Shown: positions 27,506 through 37,059, counted from the stretch's first letter. The stretch: 64,000 bases of DNA from Colwellia psychrerythraea (GCF_000764185.1 NZ_JQEC01000011.1:425616-489615); one strand, 5' to 3'. The notes: a model not told the origin generated them from the sequence alone. Program-made: numbers and translations.

Positions 27506-27739
27506 TGTTATACTAGTGTTGTAAACTTACAATCATTAACTTGATAAATGTACTAAAACAGCCTGAGATACAAAATAATATTGTAATATTCGTACAAAAT
27601 ACAGCTTTCATAACTATTACCGCTAAAAAGACAACTTTACTAAATTTATTCTGTAAGATAAGCGGTCTCTTTGCTATAATTCTGTTATCAAAATAAAAAC
27701 TTTCAACCTCAGTAACAAAACTTATCTAGGAGTAAGTAA

Positions 27740-28804
27740 ATGGCTTTAATTTCAATGCGCCAAATGCTCGATCATGCAGCAGAATTTGAATACGGTATTC
27801 CAGCATTTAACGTCAATAATTTAGAGCAAGTACGTGCAATTATGCTTGCGGCTAGTGATACTGATAGCCCTGTTATTATGCAAGCATCAGCTGGTGCTAG
27901 AAAATACGCTGGCGCGCCTTTCTTGCGCCATTTAATTCTAGCTGCTATTGAAGAATTTCCACATATCCCAGTGGTAATGCATCAAGATCACGGTACTTCT
28001 CCTACTATTTGTCAACGCTCTATCCAATTAGGTTTTTCATCAGTAATGATGGATGGCTCTTTAATGGATGATGGTAAAACACCAAGTAGTTATGAATACA
28101 ATGTTGATGTTACTCGTCGCACTGTTGAAATGGCGCACGCTTGTGGTGTTTCAGTAGAAGGCGAATTAGGTTGTTTAGGCTCGCTTGAAACAGGTATGGC
28201 CGGTGAAGAAGACGGTGTTGGCGCTGAAGGAGTATTAACAAAAGATCAAATGTTAACAGACCCTGAAGAAGCTGCTGATTTTGTTAATAAAACCCAAGTT
28301 GATGCACTTGCCATAGCTTGTGGTACTTCTCATGGTGCTTATAAGTTTACTCGTCCACCAACAGACGATATCTTAGCCATTGACCGTATTAAAGCGATTC
28401 ACCAACGTATCCCACAAACTCACTTAGTAATGCACGGCTCTTCATCAGTTCCACAAGAATGGTTAGCTGTTATTAACGAATTTGGCGGTAAGATTCCTGA
28501 AACTTATGGTGTACCTGTTGAGCAAATTCAACAAGGCATTAAACATGGTGTTCGTAAAATCAATATAGATACTGATTTACGTCTTGCTGCTACCGGCGCT
28601 GTTCGTCGCTTTTTAGCGCAGAACCCAAGTGAATTTGATCCACGTAAATTTTTACAAGTATCAACTAATGCAATGTACGATATTTGTAAAGCGCGTTATG
28701 AATCTTTCAATACTGTTGGTAATGCTAGTAAAATCAAGCCAATAAGCCTTGACAACATGTTTGACCGTTACCAAAGTGGTGAGTTAAAAGCTATCATTAA
28801 GTAA
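27740..28804 (+). CDS. fba: Class II fructose-bisphosphate aldolase
   Basis: Zinc-dependent aldolase that splits or forms fructose 1,6-bisphosphate. The 354-residue length and the N-terminus [20 protein letters not shown] place it in the 'Calvin cycle' subtype of class II rather than the E. coli FbaA subtype. Zinc-site sequences are VVMHQDHG (about residue 80), the [10 protein letters not shown] acidic site and [10 protein letters not shown] (about 233). GINTDxR-type [11 protein letters not shown] binds phosphate. A good AGGAG site precedes the ATG, and a TTCG tetraloop terminator follows. Confidence 0.97.
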   Translation: MALISMRQMLDHAAEFEYGIPAFNVNNLEQVRAIMLAASDTDSPVIMQASAGARKYAGAPFLRHLILAAIEEFPHIPVVMHQDHGTSPTICQRSIQLGFSSVMMDGSLMDDGKTPSSYEYNVDVTRRTVEMAHACGVSVEGELGCLGSLETGMAGEEDGVGAEGVLTKDQMLTDPEEAADFVNKTQVDALAIACGTSHGAYKFTRPPTDDILAIDRIKAIHQRIPQTHLVMHGSSSVPQEWLAVINEFGGKIPETYGVPVEQIQQGIKHGVRKINIDTDLRLAATGAVRRFLAQNPSEFDPRKFLQVSTNAMYDICKARYESFNTVGNASKIKPISLDNMFDRYQSGELKAIIK

Positions 28805-28830
28805 TACGACTAGTACAAAGTAGTTACAGA

Positions 28831-28853
28831 AAAAGGGCTTCGGCCCTTTTTTT
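28831..28853 (+). terminator. Terminator after fba
   Basis: AAAAGGGC-TTCG-GCCCTTTT, an 8-bp stem with a stable UUCG loop, followed by further T. Confidence 0.95.
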
Positions 28854-28933
28854 ATGCTCGAAAAAAATATACTACTTAGGTATAATCAGCATTCATTATC
28901 AGCTGTTCCACCTTGTAAGTAGTATTAATTAAG

Positions 28934-29818
28934 ATGTTTTCTCGCTTTATCCTTCTTCCCTTATTTGCCTTTTATTGCACTGTCCCTGTAATTTCATATG
29001 CGCAAGCACAACCAGAAGAGTCTAACTCTGCTGACGCCTCTGACATTTTATTTAGTTTAGAAAAGGCAGATGATTCACAGCAGCCTTCTTCTGGTACTTT
29101 GTTTACCGCCTCTGCTCAGCTTGGTTTTCTCTATTTAACAGGTAACACCCGCAGTGCCGATATAAAAACGGGTCTAGACTTACGTTTTGAAAGAGGCCTT
29201 TGGCGCAGTTTTTTTGTTTTTGATTTATTGGTTAAAAAAACCGAAATTGAAAATGAAATGAGTACTAATAAAGAGAATAAAAATTTTGAAACCACTGATC
29301 AAAAGTGGAGCATTTCCTCGCAAACTAACTATACCCTTGATGCAGCTAGACAAAACTACATCTATGGTAGTGTCTTTTATGAAGAAAATCGCTTTTCTGG
29401 CTTTGACTCACAAGCTTCAATATCTACGGGTTGGGGTCGTCGCTGGTTTGAAAGTAAAGAAGCCAGTTTTGATGCTGATATAGGACCCGGTTTTAAAAGG
29501 GATGTTACCCAAGTAACCCCAGAGGAAATGGCTGATGGCAAGACAAGTCAAACACAAGACACATTCATTTTGCAGGCTCAAGCGCTTTATATAAGGCACA
29601 TAAATGAGCACATAGAGTTTAAACAGCTGTTCGTTGTTAAACATGCTATTGAAGTGGGACAAAACAGTATTTACAAAGCCGAAAGCTCAATCACCAGTAA
29701 ATTAATTGATTCACTACAACTAAAAGTAAACTTTATAATAGATTACAACTCAAAGGTAGACGATGATAAAGCTAATTTAAATACCGAAACCTCTGTGGTA
29801 CTTATTTATAGTTTTTAG
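28934..29818 (+). CDS. DUF481 (YdiY-like) outer-membrane protein
   Basis: A 294-residue exported protein with signal peptide MFSRFILLPLFAFYCTVPVI ending near SYAQA. The body alternates beta strands of the DUF481 family: QLGFLYLTGNTRSADIKTGL, then GSVFYEENRFSGFDSQASIS, GWGRRWFES and a C-terminal strand ending in Phe (VVLIYSF), the outer-membrane signature. E. coli YdiY belongs here; the biochemical role is unknown. A highly charged loop (ENEMSTNKENKNFE) is probably surface-exposed. Monocistronic. Confidence 0.88.
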   Translation: MFSRFILLPLFAFYCTVPVISYAQAQPEESNSADASDILFSLEKADDSQQPSSGTLFTASAQLGFLYLTGNTRSADIKTGLDLRFERGLWRSFFVFDLLVKKTEIENEMSTNKENKNFETTDQKWSISSQTNYTLDAARQNYIYGSVFYEENRFSGFDSQASISTGWGRRWFESKEASFDADIGPGFKRDVTQVTPEEMADGKTSQTQDTFILQAQALYIRHINEHIEFKQLFVVKHAIEVGQNSIYKAESSITSKLIDSLQLKVNFIIDYNSKVDDDKANLNTETSVVLIYSF

Positions 29819-29873
29819 TAAGTATTCCTAACTTAGCAACAAGACAGTATTAGCTTACTGGCCCGAATGAGTA

Positions 29874-29985
29874 TAATACCAGTTCTATTAAGTTTGTGAT
29901 CTTGTTTTGCGTAGGAAAATAAATCGAGCGTCTTAGAGTATTTTAATCAGCACAAGTGGGCAATAATTTAATGGAATTGGTATAA
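29874..29985. mobile_element. MITE-like element, short copy (partner at 22141-22303)
   Basis: The 112-base element is bounded by near-perfect inverted repeats: TAATACCAGTTCTATTAA at the left and, on the other strand, TTATACCAATTCCATTAA at the right (three mismatches in 18). The interior matches the copy at 22141-22303 in reverse orientation. Its right end supplies the last five codons and stop of the neighbouring lipoprotein gene. Confidence 0.85.
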
Positions 29986-30531
29986 CTTAAACTTATCTAA
30001 ATCGTCAGATAAAAGTTCAACACTTTTTTTATCAATCATATAAGTAAAGGTACAACTACCAACTTCACTAAATTCATAACAGACACTTAGAAAGGCCTTT
30101 CCCTGTTTGGAGTTATATAAGCCAAACTTAAAAGTAACACCATTCATCCACTCTGATACATACTCGTTTATCGGCTTTATGGTTAAGTAACTATCTGGTG
30201 TAGTTTGAGCCTGCCAGTGACGATACTTATTAATAGCAAACTCAACCTCATCAACTTCAGACTCATTTATCCATAAAGGGTAAATCACCGTTGAACTCCC
30301 TTGCCCCGAATTGAAAGCTAAGCTATTTCCCTCGGCAGAATACAGTAAGGTATTACCTGAAACTAAACCTGTTTGAGCCACTTTTAAGTTGGCTTTTTTC
30401 TTAAGGTGATTATCTGTATTTGTACTGTACTCAGAAAACCTTACCTGTGTATCTGCTAGATTCTCAGTATAAGCACCAATTGAACCACAACCCGTTAACA
30501 ATAAGGCTAATATGACTATGAACGGTTTCAT
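29968..30531 (-). CDS. Putative lipoprotein of unknown function with MITE-derived C-terminus
   Basis: With the ATG at 30529-30531 the protein has 187 residues and a classic lipoprotein signal MKPFIVILALLLTGC, lipid-attached Cys15. An upstream ATG at 30585 has an AGAGG site but would put 18 polar residues before the signal, which is less likely. No domain is recognised; the mature part is mixed, with a Cys pair (SVCYEFSEVGSC) near the C-terminus. The last codons, LYQFH and stop, are the terminal repeat of the MITE-like element, so the original C-terminus was probably altered by that insertion. Confidence 0.65.
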   Translation of the reverse strand: MKPFIVILALLLTGCGSIGAYTENLADTQVRFSEYSTNTDNHLKKKANLKVAQTGLVSGNTLLYSAEGNSLAFNSGQGSSTVIYPLWINESEVDEVEFAINKYRHWQAQTTPDSYLTIKPINEYVSEWMNGVTFKFGLYNSKQGKAFLSVCYEFSEVGSCTFTYMIDKKSVELLSDDLDKFKLYQFH

Positions 30532-30924
30532 TTTATGCTGACTATTTTTATTATTTAAAGCCCGTTGAGATAAAAATATTGCCATTAACCTCTACTAAGC
30601 GCTGATCTGAAAGTCCATTCTACCTACGATTTTCCTACTAAATGTTGAGATTCGTAAACTTGCCGTTAAGAACTGTAATTGGATAGAAGCCAATCTGACA
30701 GTAAGTACACGGCACGCTCTAACAAATAATGCTCACAATTCCCAATATCAGTACATTGCAATCCTGATACTGGGATTGATTTACAATTTAACTAATGTAC
30801 AACTTCCTAATCACTTGTTATCTATATGAAAAAATAGTGGCATATAAGTGGCAAGACATAGTTCAAGATAGACTTAATGAATTTTTAACTCATGATTTAA
30901 GCAAGCAACAGTGAAGGGATTATT
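30532..30924. other. Intergenic region with an imperfect hairpin
   Basis: CCCAATATCAG (30741-30751) pairs with CTGATACTGGG (30764-30774) with one mismatch around a 12-nt loop. Neither strand has a T-run after it, so a terminator is unlikely; it could be an operator. The rest shows only promoter-like A+T-rich sequence for the two divergent genes. Confidence 0.4.
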
Positions 30925-31113
30925 ATGAATTCAACTACAGCACCTTTTAACAAAATGGCACTAGCGTTAGTACTTTCGGTAAGTGGCATGTTACTAAGCT
31001 TGTCAGGGCTAGCCTTAGCAACTGATAACGTTAAATATGAACAGCGTACAATTAAAGTTGAAAATAAAGTTATCGAGGTTAAAGAGGTAACATCATTGGT
31101 GCAGAGACCATAA
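30925..31113 (+). CDS. Small exported protein of 62 residues, unknown function
   Basis: AAGGGA lies about 8 nt before the ATG. Residues 1-33 form a signal peptide with a clear hydrophobic core (MALALVLSVSGMLLSLSGLA, then LA-T). The mature part of about 30 residues is short, with alternating charged and hydrophobic residues (YEQRTIKVENKVIEVKEV), able to form a single beta hairpin. No family recognised. A 12-bp hairpin follows the gene at 31189-31226. Gene signals are good; function unknown. Confidence 0.65.
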   Translation: MNSTTAPFNKMALALVLSVSGMLLSLSGLALATDNVKYEQRTIKVENKVIEVKEVTSLVQRP

Positions 31114-31188
31114 TTAAAGTGTTATCTCATAGCCAATACCGTGCTGAGAGTTTAGACGAACTGACCCTCTCAAACATCAATAAATACT

Positions 31189-31226
31189 CGATGTGAAAAG
31201 GTAAAGAGTTTTATCTTTTCACATCG
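31189..31226 (+). terminator. Long hairpin after the small exported protein gene
   Basis: CGATGTGAAAAG and CTTTTCACATCG are perfect complements; after one G.U pair the stem continues with TAAA/TTTA to a GAGT loop. Only a short T-run (CTTTG) follows, so it is a possible terminator or RNA 3' end stabiliser. Confidence 0.55.
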
Positions 31227-31430
31227 CTTTGACAACGCAAAATATTGTCTTAAATTAAGTCACTGCTTTGCGCCAAGTACATCATAAAGGATGTACTGTG
31301 AGTTACAGCTAAAAGTAATCTACCTACTCCGACTACAACTAAAATAAAAATCCACTCAATCTCATTTGCTTGCCTTGCGCCTTTAACCAAAATATCGGCA
31401 ATATAATTTCTCTTCAAAATAATAAGGTTT

Positions 31431-31508
31431 CTACATGGCTCAGCCGTTACCAGATAAATTCATCATGTCGATGAACCGCGTTTCGAAAATTGTTCCGCCG
31501 AAACGCAC
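31431..31508 (+). repeat. Left direct repeat: duplicated 5' end of ettA
   Basis: These 78 bases equal 34761-34838 except for one base (AAA/AAG, both Lys). They comprise four bases before the ettA start and its first 74 coding bases. The identity stops abruptly inside codon 25. A looser similarity in the leader (for example AATTCTCTTCA-like and AAAGGTATCTAC-like words) extends about 50 bases upstream. The two repeats bracket the LRR lipoprotein gene. Confidence 0.95.
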
Positions 31509-31515
31509 AAGCTAA
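31435..31515 (+). pseudogene. Truncated ettA start (26 codons)
   Basis: The ATG at 31435 begins MAQPLPDKFIMSMNRVSKIV, continues to KR, then leaves the EttA sequence (TS) and stops at 31513-31515. The intact gene starts at 34765. It lacks everything beyond the first beta strand of the ATPase and cannot be functional. Whether this stub or the downstream copy is the ancestral 5' end cannot be told from one genome. Confidence 0.85.
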
Positions 31516-31683
31516 GAAGTTAAAATGCACTGGACTGTTCCCCCCTTTTACCTCATTGATTTTCAAAATAAATCGACAAATAGTTCAATTAAATCAAGTT
31601 ACAACCATTAGGTATTCTGATATATTCATCAAGTATTTTACTCTCAAAAATCTAATGAATATTATTCAAGGAAGGATAAACTG

Positions 31684-34575
31684 TTGTCTATTCACATCTC
31701 CATTTTTAAAGCATTACTATTATCATGTTTAGTTATCGGTCTTACTGCCTGTGGTGGAGGTGGTGAAGAAAATAGTGATGCTGAAACTCCCCCTAAAAAC
31801 ACCATTTCATTAGAGCTGCCAGCTGATCAAACTGTCACTGAGTATGACTCAGTTACCTTGGCGGCTGTATTAATAGATGGAAGTAACAGTATTAATAGTT
31901 TTAACTGGCGGCAAAAATCAGGCATCACGCTTGACTTACCCGTACCGAGTGCGGGTGATAGTCATGCGCAATTAACTTTTATTACACCCAATGTTCAAAA
32001 AGATGAACTAGTAACATTTGAATTTATATTGGTTCATGGACAAAATGAAACTATCAAAGAAACGACCATTACCATAAAGGCTGCAGATGACGATATTGCA
32101 GACATGGTATTTGAAGATGAAAATTTTTCAGCTTGTGTAGTTAATCAAGCTGAAAATAAAGACTGGAAACTTGCTAGAGAATTTACTTCCCTCTCATGTA
32201 TTAATCAGGATATTAGCTCTGCTGCTGAAATAGAGTATTTTATAAACTTAACTTCACTCACCATCTCTAACCAAAAATCACCTGAAGAACTAGTAGTTAA
32301 CGCAAATACTGTCAAAGAAATACCGGACACCAATAATAAGCTAGAAAATATAGATATCAGTAAACTAACAAAATTAGAAATACTTAATTTAAGTTACAAC
32401 AAACTAACCAGTATTGATCTAAGTAATCAACTCAGTTTAAGAAGCTTAGCATTAGACAATAATTTAATTACTGAAGTCGATTTAAGTGCGCTAAGCAATT
32501 TATGGTCTTTGCATGTAGAAGAGAATCCTATAAATGAAGAAACCATAGAACAACTCATCATTTTATTAAAAGAAAGTGACATAACAGTTTCTTTTCCAAA
32601 CCAACTACCTCAAGTAACTGTACCTACTTTAGATTCTATAATTGAGTACTCATCTGTTCAACTAGTAGCTATTGCCGAAGATGTTGATGGTTTTATATCA
32701 AGTTATACGTGGCGACAAGTTTCAGGCATTGACCTTGGCCTTGACTTATCGTTAGAAGATAAGAACTGGGTAAGTTTTACAGCGCCAAATACCAATGAAG
32801 ATTTAGAGCTAATATTTGAATTAGTGGTCAAAGATGATAAAGGTGAAGCTACAACAAAGCAGTTTAGCCTCACTATACAAGCATCACCTTATGATCTATC
32901 AGATATAGCTTTTGAAGATGAGTCATTTAAAAAGTGTATTTTGGAACAGGCTGAATTTAAAGGCTACCTATTTTCCACTGACTTTATAGAACTAACTTGT
33001 CCCAATATGGAGATTTCATCCGTAAAAGGGATAGAACTTTTTACTAACTTGACAAAATTAGACCTTTTTTACAACCCAATCACAAGTATCAATTTAACTT
33101 CCCTAACAAAACTGACTAAGTTAAGTCTTTTTGGTTACAGACTAACCAATTTAGACTTAACTGCTCAAACGCAGCTAATAAGTTTAGGTATTAGAAATTA
33201 TCAACTTACCAGTTTAGATTTATCTGCTCAAACGAAGCTAATAAGTTTAGATATTACAAATAGTCAACTAACCGATTTAGACTTATCTGCGCAAACAAAG
33301 TTAATAAGTTTAGATATTACAAATAACCAACTGGCCAATTTAGACTTATCTGCGCAAACAAAGTTAATAAGTTTAGATATTACAAATAACCAACTGGCCA
33401 ATTTAGACTTATCTGCTCAAGAAAATTTAAAGAATTTATACGCTAATGGAAATGAACTGACCAATATAGTATTCCCTGAAGATCCACAGGTCTCAGTGCT
33501 CGCTTTAGTCGATAACCAATTCACCACCATTGACTTAACACTTTTAACAGAACTAACGTCTTTAGACCTAAGTGTACTAGGTAAATATAATGTCCAATTT
33601 AACACCATTGAAAGTATGGATTTAAGTAAAAATATCAAACTCACAGATTTAACCATTGTTGGACAAGATTTATCTTCTATCGATTTAAGTACAAACCTAA
33701 ACCTAAACAGTTTAAAGCTTTCTCTCAATAAGCTAAGCGATATTGACTTAAACACTAATATTAAGCTAGAAACCTTAGAGATAAGAAGTAATTTACTTCA
33801 AGCTATTGATCTTACTCATGCAACTCTGTTGGAAGTAGTTACGCTAGAAGTATATTCACTTGCTAAACTTGATTTGAGTTCACAAAACAAGCTAAAAACC
33901 TTAGTAATATGGAACAGTAACTTGCAATTTTTAGATGTTACCAATAACCACGAACTCACCACCCTCCATGTCTTCAATAGCCCAATATACAGTTTATTTT
34001 TGAGTGAGCAACCAAGCTTAACATCATTGAGTCTAGGAGCTACCAGTCTTACTTGGTTAAATTTAAGTAAGCAAAGTAACCTTCATTCAATCTATTTATC
34101 AAACAGTTACCTTGATACGTTAGATTTAAATGCTCAAAAAGAGCTACGGATTTTAAAGCTGTTATCTAATGAATCACTGACAGGTGTAGATTTAACTGCA
34201 CAGACTGAGCTAAGTTCTCTATTTTTATCGGCAAACAGTAATAAAAACTACCCCTTATTAGATATGAACTTAGGCCTCCTCACCAAGTTAGAAAACTTAT
34301 TTCTACGAGATGGAGCGCTATCAAGCATAGATTTATCAGCCCTGATAGAATTAACAGAATTAACTTTGATCCATAATCGGCTGCTAAACATTGACTTAAA
34401 TAGTCAATCAAAACTAATAAGATTAAATCTTAAAGATAACCTTTTAACCACAATAGATATTTCAAGTTTAAGTTTATTAAAATCACTAGGTATTACGAAT
34501 AATCCGCTTGATGATATCACCAAACAATATTTAGACAGTTTGAATGGCGTTAATGGTTTAAGTATTTCTCATTAA
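31684..34575 (+). CDS. Leucine-rich-repeat lipoprotein
   Basis: A 963-residue protein with TTG start and AGGA about 8 nt upstream. The lipoprotein signal MSIHISIFKALLLSCLVIGL-TAC has its lipobox Cys at residue 23, followed by a GGGG linker, so it is probably anchored in the outer membrane. Two PKD/REJ-like Ig domains (about 40-137 and 310-400, each with SFNWRQKSGI-like sequence) alternate with leucine-rich repeats of bacterial type (LDLS..TKLISLDITNNQ), about 165-290 and 425-950. Five units near residues 487-580 are nearly identical. Such LRR surface proteins usually bind proteins; the partner is unknown. It is enclosed by ettA-derived direct repeats, pointing to insertion. Confidence 0.88.
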   Translation: MSIHISIFKALLLSCLVIGLTACGGGGEENSDAETPPKNTISLELPADQTVTEYDSVTLAAVLIDGSNSINSFNWRQKSGITLDLPVPSAGDSHAQLTFITPNVQKDELVTFEFILVHGQNETIKETTITIKAADDDIADMVFEDENFSACVVNQAENKDWKLAREFTSLSCINQDISSAAEIEYFINLTSLTISNQKSPEELVVNANTVKEIPDTNNKLENIDISKLTKLEILNLSYNKLTSIDLSNQLSLRSLALDNNLITEVDLSALSNLWSLHVEENPINEETIEQLIILLKESDITVSFPNQLPQVTVPTLDSIIEYSSVQLVAIAEDVDGFISSYTWRQVSGIDLGLDLSLEDKNWVSFTAPNTNEDLELIFELVVKDDKGEATTKQFSLTIQASPYDLSDIAFEDESFKKCILEQAEFKGYLFSTDFIELTCPNMEISSVKGIELFTNLTKLDLFYNPITSINLTSLTKLTKLSLFGYRLTNLDLTAQTQLISLGIRNYQLTSLDLSAQTKLISLDITNSQLTDLDLSAQTKLISLDITNNQLANLDLSAQTKLISLDITNNQLANLDLSAQENLKNLYANGNELTNIVFPEDPQVSVLALVDNQFTTIDLTLLTELTSLDLSVLGKYNVQFNTIESMDLSKNIKLTDLTIVGQDLSSIDLSTNLNLNSLKLSLNKLSDIDLNTNIKLETLEIRSNLLQAIDLTHATLLEVVTLEVYSLAKLDLSSQNKLKTLVIWNSNLQFLDVTNNHELTTLHVFNSPIYSLFLSEQPSLTSLSLGATSLTWLNLSKQSNLHSIYLSNSYLDTLDLNAQKELRILKLLSNESLTGVDLTAQTELSSLFLSANSNKNYPLLDMNLGLLTKLENLFLRDGALSSIDLSALIELTELTLIHNRLLNIDLNSQSKLIRLNLKDNLLTTIDISSLSLLKSLGITNNPLDDITKQYLDSLNGVNGLSISH
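33142..33429 (+). repeat. 63-bp tandem repeats inside the LRR gene
   Basis: Units begin at 33142, 33205, 33268, 33331 and 33394 (last one partial). Each encodes 21 residues of the form LxxLDLSAQTKLISLDITNxQ. The third and fourth units are nearly identical at DNA level, which indicates recent unequal recombination or slippage. Confidence 0.92.
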
Positions 34576-34760
34576 CGCTAACCTAAGCAAAGTCTAAATA
34601 TGAAAGGAGCTTGATAACAAACAAGCTCCTTTTAACTTTCTCACTTTCCTGTCGAAAGTTAAATAAATTCATTTCAATAAAAAACAAGTTTACTTTGCTA
34701 ATCACCTAATGTTTAACCTAAAATAACCGCAATTATAATTCTCTTCATATAAAAAGGTAT

Positions 34761-34838
34761 CTACATGGCTCAGCCGTTACCAGATAAGTTCATCATGTCG
34801 ATGAACCGCGTTTCGAAAATTGTTCCGCCGAAACGCAC
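34761..34838 (+). repeat. Right direct repeat: 5' end of intact ettA
   Basis: Identical to 31431-31508 but for one silent base. It contains the functional ettA start codon. The two copies are 3330 bases apart. Confidence 0.95.
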
Positions 34839-36444
34839 CATTTTAAAAGACATCTCCCTATCTTTTTTCCCTGGCGCTAAAATTGGTGTATTGGGTTTAA
34901 ACGGCTCAGGTAAGTCTAGCCTGCTTCGTATTATGGCGGGTGTTGATAAAGAATTTGAAGGTGATGCTGTTGCATTAGCCGGTACTAAAATTGGTTATTT
35001 ACCACAAGAGCCTCAACTTGATGAAAATCAAACAGTACGCGAAGCGGTTGAAGAAGCCGTTGCGACAGTTAAAAACGCCATGGCACGTTTAGACCAAGTC
35101 TATAACGAGTATGCTGAAGAGGGTGCTGATTTTGATAAACTAGCTAAAGAGCAAGGCGAGTTAGAAGATATAATCAACGCGAATGATGGTCATAATATCG
35201 ATAACGTATTGGAACGTGCTGCTGATGCATTACGTTTACCTGAGTGGGATCAAAAAATTGCTGTACTAAGTGGTGGTGAACGTCGTCGTGTTGCACTCTG
35301 TCGCTTATTGCTTGAAAAACCAGATATGTTATTACTGGATGAGCCAACTAACCATTTAGATGCTGAATCGGTTGCATGGTTAGAGCGTTTTTTACATGAC
35401 TATCCTGGTACTGTAGTAGCAATCACCCATGATAGGTATTTCTTAGATAATGTTGCTGGTTGGATATTAGAGCTTGATAGAGGACATGGTATTCCTTATG
35501 AAGGTAATTATACCAATTGGCTTGAGCAAAAAGATGCCCGTCTTGAGCGTGAAGGTAAAACAGAAAATGCATTACAAAAAACCATCAAGCAAGAGCTAGA
35601 ATGGGTACGTTCAAACCCTAAAGCGCGCCAATCAAAAAGCAAAGCCCGTATGGCACGCTTTGAAGAGCTGAATAGTCAAGATCATCAAAAACGTAATGAA
35701 ACCAACGAACTTTACATTCCACCTGGGCCACGTTTAGGTGATAAAGTATTAGATGTTAATAACTTAACCAAATCATTTGGCGATAGAGTGCTCATTGATG
35801 ACTTAAGCTTTAGCGTACCTAAAGGCGCTATTGTTGGTATTATCGGGCCAAACGGCGCGGGTAAATCGACACTATTTAAAATGATGTCTGGCGCTGAAAA
35901 ACCAGACTCTGGTGAAGTAGTATTGGGCGATACAGTTAAGCTTGCCAGTGTTGATCAGTTCCGTGATGACATGGATGACAGCAAAACGGTTTACCAAGAA
36001 ATTTCTCAAGGCCATGACATTTTGCAAATTGGTAACTTTGAAATTCCAAGTCGTGCTTATTGTTCACGCTTTAACTTTAAAGGTAACGATCAACAAAAGA
36101 TCATTGGTGAGTTATCTGGTGGAGAACGTAACCGTGTGCATTTAGCTAAGCTAGTGCAAACAGGTGGTAACGTATTACTGCTCGATGAACCAACCAACGA
36201 TTTAGATGTTGAGACCTTACGTGCACTTGAAGAAGCGATATTAGAGTTCCCTGGTTGTGCCATGGTTATTTCCCATGACCGTTGGTTCTTAGATCGCATT
36301 GCAACTCATATTCTAGATTACCGTGATGAAGGTCAAATTAACTTCTATGAGGGCAACTTTACTGATTATGAAGCTTGGTTGAAAAAAACCTTGGGACCTG
36401 CAGCAACAGAGCCACATAGAATTAAATACAAAAAAATAGGTTAA
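34765..36444 (+). CDS. ettA: Energy-dependent translational throttle protein EttA (ABC-F ATPase)
   Basis: A 559-residue soluble ABC-F protein that binds the ribosomal E site and adjusts translation to the ATP/ADP ratio. There are two ATPase domains: Walker A GLNGSGKSS (about 45-53), signature LSGGERRRVALCR, Walker B MLLLDEPTNHLD; then GPNGAGKST, LSGGERNRVHLAK and VLLLDEPTNDLD. Between them lies the linker with KTENALQKTIKQELEWVR and SKARMARFEEL. Glutamates after both Walker B aspartates are present. The start ATG lies in the 78-base repeat also found at 31431, yet the reading frame is complete. Confidence 0.97.
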   Translation: MAQPLPDKFIMSMNRVSKIVPPKRTILKDISLSFFPGAKIGVLGLNGSGKSSLLRIMAGVDKEFEGDAVALAGTKIGYLPQEPQLDENQTVREAVEEAVATVKNAMARLDQVYNEYAEEGADFDKLAKEQGELEDIINANDGHNIDNVLERAADALRLPEWDQKIAVLSGGERRRVALCRLLLEKPDMLLLDEPTNHLDAESVAWLERFLHDYPGTVVAITHDRYFLDNVAGWILELDRGHGIPYEGNYTNWLEQKDARLEREGKTENALQKTIKQELEWVRSNPKARQSKSKARMARFEELNSQDHQKRNETNELYIPPGPRLGDKVLDVNNLTKSFGDRVLIDDLSFSVPKGAIVGIIGPNGAGKSTLFKMMSGAEKPDSGEVVLGDTVKLASVDQFRDDMDDSKTVYQEISQGHDILQIGNFEIPSRAYCSRFNFKGNDQQKIIGELSGGERNRVHLAKLVQTGGNVLLLDEPTNDLDVETLRALEEAILEFPGCAMVISHDRWFLDRIATHILDYRDEGQINFYEGNFTDYEAWLKKTLGPAATEPHRIKYKKIG

Positions 36445-36526
36445 TTACTAAATTAAAGTAGTCATTGCGAACGCCTGAGTAACTTTGCTATGTTCAGTTA
36501 ATGATTTAACCGTTAAATATCTAGAT

Positions 36527-36563
36527 AAAGCCAGTTAAAATTTTGATTTTAACTGGCTTTTTT
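36527..36563 (+). terminator. Terminator after ettA
   Basis: AAAGCCAGTTAAAA and TTTTAACTGGCTTT form a 14-bp stem followed by further T, about 85 bases downstream of the stop codon. Confidence 0.9.
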
Positions 36564-36652
36564 GTGTTCGGTAACTTTTTACTTTTCAATAAAATAGGGC
36601 TATGCTAAATACACTCGCAACAAAAATGTTCAAGCTAAAGTGGAAGATAGAC

Positions 36653-37012
36653 ATGGAAAATAGACGACAATTTACTCGCATTTTATTTTCAATAAAAGCG
36701 GAGATAGAAATTGAAGAACAGACATACCCTGTATCTATCCATGATATTTCTCTTAATGGTGCTTTAGTTACCGCAATAGACAGTAAAGAATCATTAAAAG
36801 GTAAACTTGGTACTCTGCACTTTTTACTGTCAGACAATGAGTCAGAAGTTACAATGAACATTGCTGTTGTCCACGTTGAAAAAAACGAAACTGGTTTGCA
36901 GTGTAATGCTATCGACATAGACAGTGTTACTCATCTACGCCGTTTGGTAGAACTAAACCTTGGCGATAGCGAGCAGCTTAATAAAGAGCTCGATCAGTTA
37001 TCACGTATATAA
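36653..37012 (+). CDS. PilZ-domain protein
   Basis: A 119-residue single PilZ domain. The ATG at 36653 is chosen because GGAAG precedes it by 7 nt and the protein then opens with the c-di-GMP motif ENRRQFTRI (RxxxR); an upstream ATG at 36602 adds 17 unrelated residues. The second motif D-I-S-L-N-G-A (DxSxxG type) is at about residues 31-37. Both halves of the ligand site are intact, so binding of c-di-GMP is likely. The target is unknown; no cyclase or flagellar gene is adjacent. Confidence 0.9.
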   Translation: MENRRQFTRILFSIKAEIEIEEQTYPVSIHDISLNGALVTAIDSKESLKGKLGTLHFLLSDNESEVTMNIAVVHVEKNETGLQCNAIDIDSVTHLRRLVELNLGDSEQLNKELDQLSRI

Positions 37013-37059
37013 GTTAAAAAATTTTCCTTAGCAACCCAAATGACCTTTTAGGAGTCTTA

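Noticed and set aside
33142..33429. CRISPR-like regular repeat
   Set aside because: Units are contiguous, in frame and encode leucine-rich repeats; there are no spacers.
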